NCBI RefSeq assembly: GCF_017313765.1 | Contig: NZ_JAFLNC010000001.1 | Coordinates: 496,001-560,000, forward strand | DNA from: Sneathiella sedimenti | GTDB taxonomy: Bacteria > Pseudomonadota > Alphaproteobacteria > Sneathiellales > Sneathiellaceae | Direction of reading: 5' to 3' | DNA: 64,000 nucleotides | Shown: positions 25,767 through 34,989 of the stretch, piece by piece | Layout of the letters: each line of letters starts with the position of its first letter | Numbering within the stretch: position 1 is the stretch's first letter | The notes under the pieces: generated by a model | The model's database searches: none | What the model saw: only the letters and a program-made list of their open reading frames with translations | What the model was told of the DNA's origin: nothing | Translations under genes and position numbers: made by a program

Positions 25767-26725
25767 TTTAACGCCTCCGGATTTCTCAGGTGTATATCGC
25801 GCTGCGGGAAGGGGATTTCGATATTGTGCTCACCAAACTTTCGCCAGATCGCAAACAGAACATCACTGCGCGGGCGCATCCTCCCCTCAGACACATTCTC
25901 AATCCAGAAATAAAGCGTGAAATTAATCGAGCTATCCGCAAAATCTACGAGAAAACATTCAGCGGCAGGGGTTTCCATACATCGCGGATGCTCCTGCGCC
26001 GCCTCAACAATCAACCGGGACGCAAGGTCAAGGTCAGTTCCGTACGCGACGCCGATATTGATGTCCACACGCGTGCGGGAATTACTGTATGTCCAGTTTG
26101 TAACGCGATTGGTAATGAAATCTTCGTTCGGGACCATGGTTTCATGTCCCTCGAATGTTTCAATTCGGGTATAGCGGGCGCCGGTTTCCTGCACATATCC
26201 GATAATCCCGTCATTCAGCTCAATCAGGTCGCCCTCCTCGACGGACTTCTCGAATAACAGGATAATTCCACTGATAAAGTTTGAGGCAATTTTCTGGAGC
26301 CCAAAACCGACACCGATACCAACCGCCCCACTAAAAATAGTAAGCGCTGTCAAGTCTATGCCCAGCACCCCCAACACGAAAAGAAACGCCAAAAAATAAA
26401 TGGCGGTCTGTATCGCCTTGATGATCAGTGCCTTGTTACTTGATTTGATACGGCGGAGGGACTTAATCCGGTTCTCCAACGCCTCGGACAGGATTCCGAC
26501 CAGCCAGAAAAGAAGAATGACGATAAAAACCGCCTTGACCAGCAGATAGGCGGAAAACCGAGTGTCCCCAATATTAAAGGAGAAATTATCGGAATCGAGA
26601 TATTCCCGGATCGGGTCGAGATAACCAAGATATCCAAACGCGGCAAAGCCAACGATCACCAGGATAAGCAGCAGCTTGGCTACCCACGCCCGCGGCTTAA
26701 AGAGTGAACTCAAGAATTTAGCCAT
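25763..26725 (-). CDS. Mechanosensitive ion channel family protein (MscS type)
   Basis: A 320-residue small-conductance channel. Four hydrophobic segments precede the MscS core: a TM3-like stretch LTALTIFSGAVGIGVGFGLQKIASNFISGIILL (about 127-157) that lines the pore, then the beta domain with GDLIELNDGIIGYVQETGARYTRIETFEGHETMVPN. Such channels release solutes on hypo-osmotic shock. It is the first gene of the mscS-zntB-atzF-C-like-M14 run, with an upstream gap of about 100 bases before the antitoxin gene. Confidence 0.9.
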   Translation of the reverse strand: MAKFLSSLFKPRAWVAKLLLILVIVGFAAFGYLGYLDPIREYLDSDNFSFNIGDTRFSAYLLVKAVFIVILLFWLVGILSEALENRIKSLRRIKSSNKALIIKAIQTAIYFLAFLFVLGVLGIDLTALTIFSGAVGIGVGFGLQKIASNFISGIILLFEKSVEEGDLIELNDGIIGYVQETGARYTRIETFEGHETMVPNEDFITNRVTNWTYSNSRTRVDINIGVAYGTDLDLASRLIVEAAQEHPRCMETPAAECFLVDFADSSINFTLYFWIENVSEGRMRPRSDVLFAIWRKFGEHNIEIPFPQRDIHLRNPEALK

Positions 26726-26829
26726 ACCTGTCGCGTTACTCCCGCAATTACTTCAGGGAATAATACTGTAGATACTTAATTTGGCTAATTTTTTTTGTCG
26801 TGATTTATCCTGAAGAAGTGAACCTGGCT

Positions 26830-27225
26830 TCAGCGTTGCAGCTCAACCATCAATTCCGGATATTTAGCCACCAGGCGAAGCAGATTATTCATCGGCTTGG
26901 AAATAGTGACCTTGCCCGTCTCATACTTTTGAAAAGCATTTGGTCCGCCGCCAAAAATCTGACCGGCACGTCGTTGCGACAGATTGAGGTCAACGCGGAG
27001 CTCGCGAATACGTTCTGGCGGCATAACGCCAAGATACTCCGCTTTCAAATCAGCCTTTATCCTTTCAACGTCATTCCAGGCACTCTCTTCAACCATGCCT
27101 TCACCGCAATCGGAGTTGCTGCAATAAAGGCCAGGAAGATCGGCATAGCTCTGTAAATGTTTGTATTTAATCTCATATGTTCGAATTTGACGTTCGACGT
27201 CGCCGCCGCATAAGGGACAGGCCAT
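26830..27225 (-). CDS. MqsA-type antitoxin / XRE regulator, no toxin partner seen
   Basis: 131 residues, the same length as E. coli MqsA. An N-terminal zinc-finger domain uses Cys3, Cys6, Cys35 and Cys40 (CPLCGG and CSNSDCGEG), and the C-terminal XRE helix-turn-helix (about 78-105) contains the MqsA hallmark IFGGGPNAFQKYETG (90-104), where Asn and Lys/Arg contact DNA. No MqsR toxin gene is found on either side. ATG 27225 has a GAGGA site, which I prefer to the ATG at 27249. It lies 120 bases downstream of ureG on the same strand. Confidence 0.85.
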   Translation of the reverse strand: MACPLCGGDVERQIRTYEIKYKHLQSYADLPGLYCSNSDCGEGMVEESAWNDVERIKADLKAEYLGVMPPERIRELRVDLNLSQRRAGQIFGGGPNAFQKYETGKVTISKPMNNLLRLVAKYPELMVELQR

Positions 27226-27293
27226 ACTAATCCTCAAAAATATATTCACTGAAAATAATAACTATCAAAGAGCCGCGTCTCTAACAACAGACT

Positions 27294-27312
27294 ATGGCAC
27301 CATTATGGCACC
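27294..27312. repeat. ATGGCACC direct repeat upstream of the MqsA-type gene
   Basis: ATGGCACC occurs at 27294-27301 and again at 27305-27312, an 11-base period (one helical turn). It lies 69-87 bases upstream of the antitoxin start and 34 bases after the ureG stop. MqsA-family proteins repress their own gene, so this is a candidate operator; it does not match the AACCT palindrome of E. coli MqsA. Confidence 0.4.
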
Positions 27313-27345
27313 TAATCGTTACAATTACCTTTCAGTGTCGCGTCG

Positions 27346-27960
27346 TCACAACCCTCCCTTGTCTATGATGAAACTTGCCACACCTTTTACTCCGTCTCCT
27401 GCCTTGATATTGGTAAAGACAAAGGGTCGATCTCCCCTCATTTTCTTTGAATCTCTGTCCATCACGCCCAGATCGGCGCCAACCAAGGGTGCAAGGTCAA
27501 TCTTGTTGATGACCAACAGGTCAGACCGTGTAATTCCCGGGCCGCCCTTTCGCGGAATTTTGTCACCGGCGGAAACATCGATTACATAAATCGTGATATC
27601 GGCGAGCTCCGGACTGAAGGTCGCCGCGAGGTTATCACCGCCCGACTCGATCAGGATCAGTTCCAGACCCTCGAATTTTTCCGAGATATCTGCCACCGCG
27701 GCGAGGTTGATGGACGCATCCTCACGAATGGCTGTATGCGGGCACCCTCCCGTTTCAACACCGACAATCCGCTCAGGTGGCAATGCCCCGGAACGCGTCA
27801 GGAACTCTGCGTCCTCGCGCGTGTAAATATCATTGGTAATCACCGCAATGTTATAATCCTCCCGCAAATATTTGCAGAGAGCGTCGGTGAGTGCCGTTTT
27901 TCCGGAGCCCACCGGCCCCCCGATACCGACACGCAAGGGTCCGTTATGTCGTGACGTCAT
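27346..27960 (-). CDS. ureG: Urease accessory GTPase UreG
   Basis: UreG hydrolyses GTP to drive nickel delivery to apo-urease in complex with UreF, UreD and UreE. The 204-residue protein has P-loop GGPVGSGKT (about 12-20), the CPH nickel-binding motif within [15 protein letters not shown] (about 71-85), and a [13 protein letters not shown] guanine-specificity region. It overlaps ureF as ATGA (27957-27960) and is the last gene of the urt-ure block. Confidence 0.97.
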   Translation of the reverse strand: MTSRHNGPLRVGIGGPVGSGKTALTDALCKYLREDYNIAVITNDIYTREDAEFLTRSGALPPERIVGVETGGCPHTAIREDASINLAAVADISEKFEGLELILIESGGDNLAATFSPELADITIYVIDVSAGDKIPRKGGPGITRSDLLVINKIDLAPLVGADLGVMDRDSKKMRGDRPFVFTNIKAGDGVKGVASFIIDKGGL

Positions 27961-28640
27961 GATCTGAATAACCTCGTATATTGTGTTTCATGTAAAGCGG
28001 AACACCAATCAACCATCAGGGTCGCGGAGCCCAGATCGTCGATATGTGCCTCTTTTGCAATATAGGCAATCCGGCCAACCTCATTGGCGAGTGCGGCTAT
28101 CGCCCTTTGTCCATCTGTCTGTCCAAGCGGCACAAGACGGACCGCCGCAGAGACAAGATTGGAAATAAATCCGTGAAGATAGGCGATGAGTGTCTCGCCA
28201 AGCGGCACAGCATGGTCCGCGGCAACGATGCCGACCGTTATCGGATGGATGAGCGGTCCATTCCAATGTTCACCCAGCGCATCTAATGTCGTTGCCTCCG
28301 TGTTGACATCCTTAATAACACTCACGAACGCTCGTCCCTGTTGCGCTGTTTCAAGTGCGATTTCTTTTGTTGGGGCAAAGGCATTGCCAATTTCTGCAAC
28401 TTCCTTCAAAGCGGCCATATCCTGATCCAGAGTCGCGCCATAGGCAGCAGCCAGCAAAATACAGTCGGACTTACCACTGCCAAAGGCCAGTATGTCAGTG
28501 ATCCAGGGCACCAGATCTTCCAGACTGGTCACTAGCCCGGCCTCCACCGCATATTCAATCCCATGACTATATGTATAGGCACCAATCGGATAGGAAGGCG
28601 ACATCCAGGACATCAGGTTAAAAAGTGCGCGATTATCCAT
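27957..28640 (-). CDS. ureF: Urease accessory protein UreF
   Basis: UreF is the helical scaffold that links UreD and UreG in the nickel-insertion complex. The 227-residue protein has the family start [21 protein letters not shown] (residues 8 to about 28) and ends with the conserved [17 protein letters not shown]. The open frame extends to 28757 inside ureE, but the UreF family start matches ATG 28640, which overlaps the end of ureE by eight bases. No strong ribosome site is visible, consistent with translational coupling. Confidence 0.93.
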   Translation of the reverse strand: MDNRALFNLMSWMSPSYPIGAYTYSHGIEYAVEAGLVTSLEDLVPWITDILAFGSGKSDCILLAAAYGATLDQDMAALKEVAEIGNAFAPTKEIALETAQQGRAFVSVIKDVNTEATTLDALGEHWNGPLIHPITVGIVAADHAVPLGETLIAYLHGFISNLVSAAVRLVPLGQTDGQRAIAALANEVGRIAYIAKEAHIDDLGSATLMVDWCSALHETQYTRLFRS

Positions 28641-29106
28641 GATGATGCCCGTGACCATGACCTTCTGTCTCGCCATGCCCGTATGCGCCGCCCTCGGGAT
28701 TAAAGGGAGCCTCCAATCGGCCAACCGTCGCACCGAGCTTTTCTGCCATCTCCTCAATCACATGGTCCTGCCGAATGCGAAGGCGATCGCCCATTAATTC
28801 GGTCGGCAGATGCCGGTTCCCAAGATGCCAGGCGACACGCACCAGATGCGCAAGGTCTTTGCAACTGATATCTGCTACGGGTTCATTGCATGCACGCACC
28901 CCAATACCGGTCCCATCCTCAAGCAAAAGAATATCGCCGTCACGCAGGGTTTTTGTTTCCGGCAGGTCGAGTAAGAAAGCTGTCCCCTTATCGGTCTCAA
29001 GTTTCAGGCGACGGCGACGGCGATGGTCGAAATCAAGTGTTACCGTATCCAGCATCACGCCGTCAAAAGGTGTGGTCGATGTATAAATGGCCTGTGCATG
29101 CTTCAT
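28633..29106 (-). CDS. ureE: Urease accessory protein UreE (nickel metallochaperone)
   Basis: UreE dimers bind nickel and hand it to UreG. The 157-residue protein has the N-terminal domain (DTVTLDFDHRRRRRLKLETD, about 21-40), the metal-binding domain with HLGNRHLPTEL (about 92-102), and a histidine-rich C-terminal tail ([14 protein letters not shown]) that adds nickel-binding capacity. It starts three bases after the ureC stop. Confidence 0.95.
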   Translation of the reverse strand: MKHAQAIYTSTTPFDGVMLDTVTLDFDHRRRRRLKLETDKGTAFLLDLPETKTLRDGDILLLEDGTGIGVRACNEPVADISCKDLAHLVRVAWHLGNRHLPTELMGDRLRIRQDHVIEEMAEKLGATVGRLEAPFNPEGGAYGHGETEGHGHGHHHG

Positions 29107-29109
29107 GGG

Positions 29110-30822
29110 TTAATACATGAAATAGCGTTGGGCCATCGGAAGCTCCGACGCCGGTTCGCAAGTGAGTAGTTCGCCATCCGCATGAACCAGATAGGTTTCA
29201 GGATCAACATCGATCTTCGGCGTTGCACTGTTATGGATCATGGATGCCTTACCGATGCCCGAACGGGTATTTTTCACGGGCAGTAGGTCTCGTTCCAGAC
29301 CAAGGTTTCCTTTAAGGTCATATTGGAGCGAAGCCTCGCTCACGAAGGTAACAGAACTTGCCGTCAGGCTTTTACCAAATGCGCCGAACATCGGACGATA
29401 GTGAACCGGCTGCGGTGTCGGGATGGAGGCATTCGGGTCCCCCATTGGCGCCGCGACAATTGTCCCGGATTTCAACACGAGGTCCGGCTTCACGCCAAAG
29501 AACGCCGGCGACCAGAGTACGAGGTCGGCCAGCTTGCCTGCCTCAACAGAACCGACATAGCTATCAACCCCTTGAGCGATGGCCGGGTTAATCGTGTATT
29601 TCGCGATATAGCGCTTAACGCGGAAGTTATCGTTATCCCCCGTTTCCTCCACCAGCCGACCGCGCTGCTTCTTCATCTTATCGGCCGTCTGCCAGGTGCG
29701 AATAAGGACTTCGCCGACCCGGCCCATCGCCTGACTGTCGGAAGCAATGATGGAGAACGCCCCCAGGTCGTGGAGGATATCCTCGGCGGCAATCGTCTCT
29801 TTTCGGATGCGACTCTCTGCGAAGGCCACGTCTTCGGGGATATTCGGATCAAGGTGGTGGCAGACCATCAGCATATCGAGATGCTCATCAATCGTGTTGA
29901 CCGTGAAAGGGCGCGTTGGATTGGTTGAAGACGGAATCACGTTGGGCTCCCCGGCAACCTTGATGATGTCCGGCGCATGACCGCCCCCTGCCCCCTCGGT
30001 ATGAAACGCATGGATAGTCCGCTTCTTGAACGCTGCGACAGTGTTTTCGACAAAACCGGATTCATTCAGTGTATCTGTATGGATCAGCACCTGCACATCC
30101 ATGTCATCGGCAACCGAAAGACAACAATCAATGGCGGCGGGCGTGGTGCCCCAATCCTCATGCAGTTTCAGACCGCATGCTCCTGCCTGTACTTGCTCTA
30201 CAAGAGCGTCCGGTAAACTCGCATTACCTTTTCCGAAAAAGCCAAGGTTCATCGGGAAAGCTTCCGCCGCCTGCATCATGCGGGCAAGATGGAACGCGCC
30301 AGGCGTGCAAGTCGTCGCGTTGGTGCCGGTCGCCGGGCCCGTACCGCCGCCCATCATGGTTGTCACGCCACTATAGAGCGCATCGTCAATCTGCTGTGGA
30401 CAGATGAAATGGATATGAACATCAAGCGCTCCCGCTGTGAGGATTTTTCCCTCACCGGCGATCACTTCGGTCGACGGGCCAATGATAATATTGACGTCCG
30501 ACTGGATATCCGGATTTCCGGCCTTACCGATTGCCTGTATTTTCCCATCCCGCAAACCAACATCGGCCTTAACGATGCCCCAATGATCGACGATCAGCGC
30601 GTTGGTAATCACGGTATCGACAGCGCCATTAGCCCGCGTTACCTGTGACTGGCCCATGCCGTCACGGATGACCTTGCCTCCGCCGAATTTGACTTCTTCT
30701 CCATAGGTCGTGAAATCCTTCTCGACCTCGATAAAAAGCTCTGTATCGGCAAGGCGAACCTTGTCGCCCGTTGTCGGGCCGAACATGCCCGCATAGGCGC
30801 CTCGTGAAAAGGTGACCGCCAT
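29110..30822 (-). CDS. ureC: Urease alpha subunit UreC (catalytic)
   Basis: Hydrolyses urea to ammonia and carbamate at a di-nickel centre. The 570-residue protein has the carbamylated Lys219 in [10 protein letters not shown], nickel-binding histidines in [10 protein letters not shown] (near 135), the mobile flap [13 protein letters not shown] (near 315) with its catalytic-cysteine-region neighbour VCHHLDPN, and the typical [19 protein letters not shown]-terminus. The open frame begins at 30870 in ureB, but ATG 30822 with a GGGAG site gives the family start. It starts one base after the ureB stop. Confidence 0.98.
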   Translation of the reverse strand: MAVTFSRGAYAGMFGPTTGDKVRLADTELFIEVEKDFTTYGEEVKFGGGKVIRDGMGQSQVTRANGAVDTVITNALIVDHWGIVKADVGLRDGKIQAIGKAGNPDIQSDVNIIIGPSTEVIAGEGKILTAGALDVHIHFICPQQIDDALYSGVTTMMGGGTGPATGTNATTCTPGAFHLARMMQAAEAFPMNLGFFGKGNASLPDALVEQVQAGACGLKLHEDWGTTPAAIDCCLSVADDMDVQVLIHTDTLNESGFVENTVAAFKKRTIHAFHTEGAGGGHAPDIIKVAGEPNVIPSSTNPTRPFTVNTIDEHLDMLMVCHHLDPNIPEDVAFAESRIRKETIAAEDILHDLGAFSIIASDSQAMGRVGEVLIRTWQTADKMKKQRGRLVEETGDNDNFRVKRYIAKYTINPAIAQGVDSYVGSVEAGKLADLVLWSPAFFGVKPDLVLKSGTIVAAPMGDPNASIPTPQPVHYRPMFGAFGKSLTASSVTFVSEASLQYDLKGNLGLERDLLPVKNTRSGIGKASMIHNSATPKIDVDPETYLVHADGELLTCEPASELPMAQRYFMY

Positions 30823-30823
30823 T

Positions 30824-31141
30824 TTATTCTCCCTTGTCCAGCGAGCCCATAACGGCCTGATTAAACCCATAAACTGTGCGGGTGCCCGAAATCGCGACGA
30901 GATTTACATCTCTCGTTTGCCCGGGCTCAAAACGGATAGCCGTGCCTGACGGAATATCAAGACGGAATCCTTTAGCGGCCTCCCGGTCAAATTCGAGGCC
31001 ACTGTTGGTTTCCGCAAAATGATAATGGCTGCCCACCTGAACAGGACGGTCCCCGGTATTGGAAACGGTCAGTGTCATGGACTGACGTCCCACGTTCAGT
31101 TCGATACTTCCTTTGGCGGGAATTATTTCACCTGGTTTCAT
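30824..31141 (-). CDS. ureB: Urease beta subunit UreB
   Basis: Structural subunit of the (alpha-beta-gamma)3 urease trimer. 105 residues with the family start [16 protein letters not shown] and the conserved [12 protein letters not shown] and [10 protein letters not shown] segments. It is a separate gene, not fused with ureA as in Helicobacter. ATG 31141 fits the family; an upstream open stretch to 31222 overlaps ureA and is not used. Confidence 0.95.
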   Translation of the reverse strand: MKPGEIIPAKGSIELNVGRQSMTLTVSNTGDRPVQVGSHYHFAETNSGLEFDREAAKGFRLDIPSGTAIRFEPGQTRDVNLVAISGTRTVYGFNQAVMGSLDKGE

Positions 31142-31151
31142 CTCGCGCTCC

Positions 31152-31454
31152 TTATCGAATGGGATCATGTACGGTAACCAGCTTGGTCCCGTCCGGGAAC
31201 GTGGCTTCGACCTGCACTTCATCGATCATTTCCGCAATGCCGTCCATGACCTGTTCCCGACTGACGACGGTCCCACCTTCACTCATCAGGGTGGCAACGG
31301 ATTTACCATCCCTCGCCCCCTCGATTACGTAATCGGTGATGAGCGCAATGGATTCGGGATAGTTCAGCTTGACCCCACGGGCCAGCCGCTCGCGTGCCAC
31401 CATGGCCGCCAGTGAGACCAACAGTTTATCCTTTTCCCTTGGTGTAAATTGCAT
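31152..31454 (-). CDS. ureA: Urease gamma subunit UreA
   Basis: The smallest structural subunit, exactly 100 residues as in most bacterial ureases. It begins [20 protein letters not shown], contains [24 protein letters not shown] and ends [15 protein letters not shown], which is the canonical UreA sequence pattern. ATG 31454 was chosen over 31481 because of length and family alignment. It lies 11 bases after ureD. Confidence 0.97.
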   Translation of the reverse strand: MQFTPREKDKLLVSLAAMVARERLARGVKLNYPESIALITDYVIEGARDGKSVATLMSEGGTVVSREQVMDGIAEMIDEVQVEATFPDGTKLVTVHDPIR

Positions 31455-31465
31455 GTTCCGCCCTT

Positions 31466-32365
31466 TTATTGATTTTCCCACACTTTTGGCAGCTCTACCG
31501 AATGCCCTGTCAATTCTGTGCGCATTTTTGTCAAAATTTGCGTCAGGCTTTTACGTAGCTCATATCCGCTATTCGCCAGCACCCGCACTATCAACAATTC
31601 TTCCCTTGAGGTCACGGCCGCGCGCACGCCACATTCACGCGCCGTCTCTCTCGCCGCCTCAAGATAATTTTCTGCATCATCGTCCGCGATCAGGATCGTC
31701 GCCATTCCCTTCGCTCCGTCCAGCACTGCCGGGCGCAAGGAATTGCCATGAATATCCCCTTCCAGCACAAAATTATCGAGCCAGAGAAGCCTGCCGTCTC
31801 GCCAAATTTTCCAACCATCGCGAAGACTGGCGGACCGCAAAACCTCCCCATGAGCCGTTCTGCCAAACAGCGTCGCCTCAAGAGCGATCAGGCGGCTACC
31901 CGCCTCGAGATACAGGCGATTCATCCGGCGCAAACGGCTTTTCTCAAAAAGAATAGTTTCCTGCGGCAACCATTCGAGGATAGCTTTTTTCCCGACATGC
32001 ATCTCCGCTTCGATTGTCGCCATTGACCCAACGGAGCGATATATCTTCTCGGCAGCCTGACCCGATACGGTGAGTCCTGCCCCCTCTTCCAGTCTGACCA
32101 GATAGGACATGTGATCACCACCTGTGAGACCGCCCGCCGTATTGATCAGGACGGCTTCGGGATAGTCCGCGTGATCTACAGTCGGAAACCGGACCCGCCC
32201 GCACCCGCGCTGATACAAATGCGCGAGCTTTGAGCCCCCTTCCTTACGACGAAATGTTAATTCAACCCGCCCCTCGGATCGGGCAAGCGCTGCAGGGCCT
32301 GTACGAGGTTTTGCCGATGTTTCCGGTACCACGGGCTCAGACAGTAAGATATTTTCGTACGTCAC
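31466..32365 (-). CDS. ureD: Urease accessory protein UreD
   Basis: UreD bridges apo-urease and the UreFG complex, conducting nickel through a tunnel. About 299 residues with the family motifs [17 protein letters not shown] (near 105), [10 protein letters not shown] (near 125) and [12 protein letters not shown] (near 150). The start is uncertain. GTG 32365 overlaps the urtE end by 29 bases; GTG 32332 would give a shorter, closely spaced start; an open ATG at 32449 would overlap urtE by 113 bases. It opens the ureDABCEFG part of the block. Confidence 0.9.
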   Translation of the reverse strand: MTYENILLSEPVVPETSAKPRTGPAALARSEGRVELTFRRKEGGSKLAHLYQRGCGRVRFPTVDHADYPEAVLINTAGGLTGGDHMSYLVRLEEGAGLTVSGQAAEKIYRSVGSMATIEAEMHVGKKAILEWLPQETILFEKSRLRRMNRLYLEAGSRLIALEATLFGRTAHGEVLRSASLRDGWKIWRDGRLLWLDNFVLEGDIHGNSLRPAVLDGAKGMATILIADDDAENYLEAARETARECGVRAAVTSREELLIVRVLANSGYELRKSLTQILTKMRTELTGHSVELPKVWENQ

Positions 32366-33032
32366 TTTCCAGCATATCCTCTTTTGCTCCGGCGAGTACG
32401 ACTTCCCCGCGATCCATAACAGCAAAGCGGTTCGCAAGATCGCGCGCAAACTCGAAATACTGCTCTACAAGTAAAATGGCCATGTCCCCGCGTTCCCGCA
32501 ATATTTCGATAACATTGCCGATATCCTTGATGATAGAGGGCTGTATGCCCTCAGTCGGTTCATCCAGGACCAGTAGCTTTGGTCGCATTACCAGCGCCCG
32601 GGCAATCGCCAGCTGTTGCTGTTGACCACCCGACAGGTCTCCACCCCTCCTTCTTAGCATATCCTGAAGTATAGGAAACAAATCAAAGATCTCGGACGGG
32701 ATATATCGCTGGCTCATAGGGAGTGCGGCAAAGCCCGTCTTCAAATTTTCATGCACGGTCAATAGCGGGAATATCTCCCTCCCTTGCGGGATTACGGCAA
32801 TACCTTCCCGGGCGCGCTGATGCGCGCTCATATTCGTGATGTCTTTACCTTCCCAAATGATTTTTCCACTCGATACCGGGTGCTGGCCAACAATGGCCCG
32901 AAGCGTGCTGGTCTTTCCAACACCGTTGCGGCCGAGCAATGAGGTAACCTCACCCTTGTTGACATTCAAAGATACGTGGCGCAACGCCTGACTAGCACCA
33001 TAGTAAAGATCGACATTTTCGACGGTCAGCAT
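32337..33032 (-). CDS. urtE: Urea ABC transporter ATPase UrtE
   Basis: Second ATP-binding subunit of the high-affinity urea importer, of the LivF type. 231 residues with Walker A GRNGVGKTS (about 34-42), signature LSGGQQQQLAIARAL (about 134-148), Walker B LLVLDEPTEGIQPSI, and the switch His replaced in LLVEQYFEFA by the LivF-family Glu-Gln. The EGIQPSII segment is diagnostic of UrtE. It starts two bases after urtD. Confidence 0.95.
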   Translation of the reverse strand: MLTVENVDLYYGASQALRHVSLNVNKGEVTSLLGRNGVGKTSTLRAIVGQHPVSSGKIIWEGKDITNMSAHQRAREGIAVIPQGREIFPLLTVHENLKTGFAALPMSQRYIPSEIFDLFPILQDMLRRRGGDLSGGQQQQLAIARALVMRPKLLVLDEPTEGIQPSIIKDIGNVIEILRERGDMAILLVEQYFEFARDLANRFAVMDRGEVVLAGAKEDMLESDVRKYLTV

Positions 33033-33034
33033 GA

Positions 33035-33811
33035 TCAGCGCCCCAGGTAAACTTCGATAACACGTTGGTTGTTTTGCACAGTATCAAGGCTGCCCTCAGC
33101 GAGCACCGACCCTTCATGCAGGACAGTCACTTTGGACTTTAGCGCGCGAACAAACTCCATATCGTGCTCGACCACCACAACTGAGTGGGTCGCAGAGATT
33201 TCACGAAGTAAAATAGCTGTCTGTTCCGTTTCCGCGTCTGTCATTCCGGCGACAGGCTCATCGACAAGCAGAAGATCCGGGTCCTGCATCAATAACATGC
33301 CAATCTCCAACCATTGTTTTTGACCGTGGGAGAGGTTGCCGGCAAGGTCTCCGGCCTTTTCCGTCAGGCGGATAGTGCCGAGAACATCTATAATTCGGGC
33401 GACTTCCGCATCATTAAGCGCAGCAAAAAGAGTCGTCATGACACCTTTCTCACCCTTTAGCGAAAGTTCCAGATTATGAAAGACTGTCTGGCTTTCAAAC
33501 ACAGTCGGTTTTTGGAATTTGCGGCCGATGCCAAGGTTGGCAATAAATGCCTCGTCATGCTTGGTAAGATCGATACCGCCCTTGAAAAAAACTTCGCCCG
33601 TGTCAGGTTTCGTTTTTCCTGTGATTACATCCATCATCGTCGTTTTACCGGCACCATTCGGGCCAATAATCGCCCGCATCTCGCCAGGTTCAACTACGAA
33701 GCTGAGATTGTTCAAAGCCTTGAAGCCATCAAAGCTGACACTAACTCCGTCCAGATACAGGATTGAGGTCAATTCCTGCTGACTAGATTCATTTGCATGC
33801 GTCGTCATCAT
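33035..33811 (-). CDS. urtD: Urea ABC transporter ATPase UrtD
   Basis: First ATP-binding subunit of the urea importer, of the LivG type. 258 residues with an N-terminal extension of about 15 residues, Walker A GPNGAGKTT (about 52-60), the conserved FFKGGIDLTKHDE region, signature LSHGQKQWLEIGMLL (about 160-174), and Walker B LLLVDEPVAGMTDAE. The GQKQWLEIGMLLMQDP sequence separates UrtD from amino-acid LivG proteins. It overlaps urtC by ATGA (33808-33811). Confidence 0.95.
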   Translation of the reverse strand: MMTTHANESSQQELTSILYLDGVSVSFDGFKALNNLSFVVEPGEMRAIIGPNGAGKTTMMDVITGKTKPDTGEVFFKGGIDLTKHDEAFIANLGIGRKFQKPTVFESQTVFHNLELSLKGEKGVMTTLFAALNDAEVARIIDVLGTIRLTEKAGDLAGNLSHGQKQWLEIGMLLMQDPDLLLVDEPVAGMTDAETEQTAILLREISATHSVVVVEHDMEFVRALKSKVTVLHEGSVLAEGSLDTVQNNQRVIEVYLGR

Positions 33812-34986
33812 TCTTCTTTCACCGACAAGGGAGCGCCGATGTCCGGACTCTCCCGTCGCCTATTCTTTAATTTTTCGATCCAGGTGGCGGAAGTGCCGAC
33901 AATCCCTTTTGGCAAAAACAATGTTGTGAAGACAAAAAGGCCTCCCAACATGTAAAGCCAGGCTTCCGGAAAGCTGCCAGTAAAGTAACTCTTGCCCCAG
34001 TTTACGAGGAAAGCGCCGAGAACAGCGCCCCAAAGAGTCCCCCGTCCGCCAACCGCCACCCAGATCACCACTTCAATCGAATTGGCCGGGGAAAATTCTG
34101 ACGGGTTAATGATTCCAACCTGCGGCACATAAAGCGCGCCCGCAATACCGGCCAGAACGGCGGACACGACGAAGACAAAAAGTTTGTAATACTCGACCCG
34201 ATAACCGGAAAAGCGCGTCCGGCTTTCCGCATCCCTAATGGCAACAAGGACTCGGCCAAGCTTTGATTGAGTGATAAAGCAGCACACAAGATATCCAAGC
34301 CCGAGCGCAATCACGGAGGCGACGAAAAGGCTCAACCTTGTCCCGGTCACCTGTAGATCAAAGCCTAGTAGATCCTTGAAATCTGTGAGTCCATTATTGC
34401 CGCCAAACCCCATATCGTTACGGAAAAACGCGAGTAGGAGCGCGTAGGTCATCGCTTGGGTGATGATCGAGAGATAAACACCCGTCACCCGTGAACGGAA
34501 AGCAAACCAACCAAAAACAAAAGCGAGCACACCGGGAACCAGCAAAACCATCAGCATGGCAAAGGGGAACATGTCGAAGCCGTACCAGTACCATGGAAGC
34601 TCCGTCCAGTTGAGGAACACCATGAAATCCGGTAGCACTGGATTGCCGTAAACTCCCCGGTCACCGATCTGACGCATCAGATACATACCCATGGCATAGC
34701 CGCCCAGCGCAAAGAAGGCGCCATGCCCCAGACTCAATATACCTGCGAACCCCCAGATAAGATCAACACTCAGCGCCAGAAGCGCGAAGCAGACATATTT
34801 CCCCATCAGGCTGACAAGATAGGTCGGCACATGGAACGGCGAGGTCTCTGGGAGCAAAAGATTGCTCAGGGGAACGAGAAGGGCGGCAACAAGAAGAATC
34901 CCCAAAAACGTCTTGCCGCCGCCCGGGAGACCCGTCATGAGGGAAACGAACGGGCCTTTGTTGGTTTTGAATATCGTATTAGCCAT
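33808..34986 (-). CDS. urtC: Urea ABC transporter permease UrtC
   Basis: LivM-type inner-membrane permease of the urea importer. 392 residues with about ten hydrophobic helices and the family blocks DLIWGFAGILSLGHGAFFALGGYAMGMYLMR (about 60-90) and FSPANSIEVVIWVAVGGRGTLWGAVLGAF (about 300-330). The C-terminal charged tail (KLKNRRRESPDIG) is cytoplasmic. It starts three bases after the urtB stop. Confidence 0.95.
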   Translation of the reverse strand: MANTIFKTNKGPFVSLMTGLPGGGKTFLGILLVAALLVPLSNLLLPETSPFHVPTYLVSLMGKYVCFALLALSVDLIWGFAGILSLGHGAFFALGGYAMGMYLMRQIGDRGVYGNPVLPDFMVFLNWTELPWYWYGFDMFPFAMLMVLLVPGVLAFVFGWFAFRSRVTGVYLSIITQAMTYALLLAFFRNDMGFGGNNGLTDFKDLLGFDLQVTGTRLSLFVASVIALGLGYLVCCFITQSKLGRVLVAIRDAESRTRFSGYRVEYYKLFVFVVSAVLAGIAGALYVPQVGIINPSEFSPANSIEVVIWVAVGGRGTLWGAVLGAFLVNWGKSYFTGSFPEAWLYMLGGLFVFTTLFLPKGIVGTSATWIEKLKNRRRESPDIGAPLSVKEE

Positions 34987-34989
34987 GGC

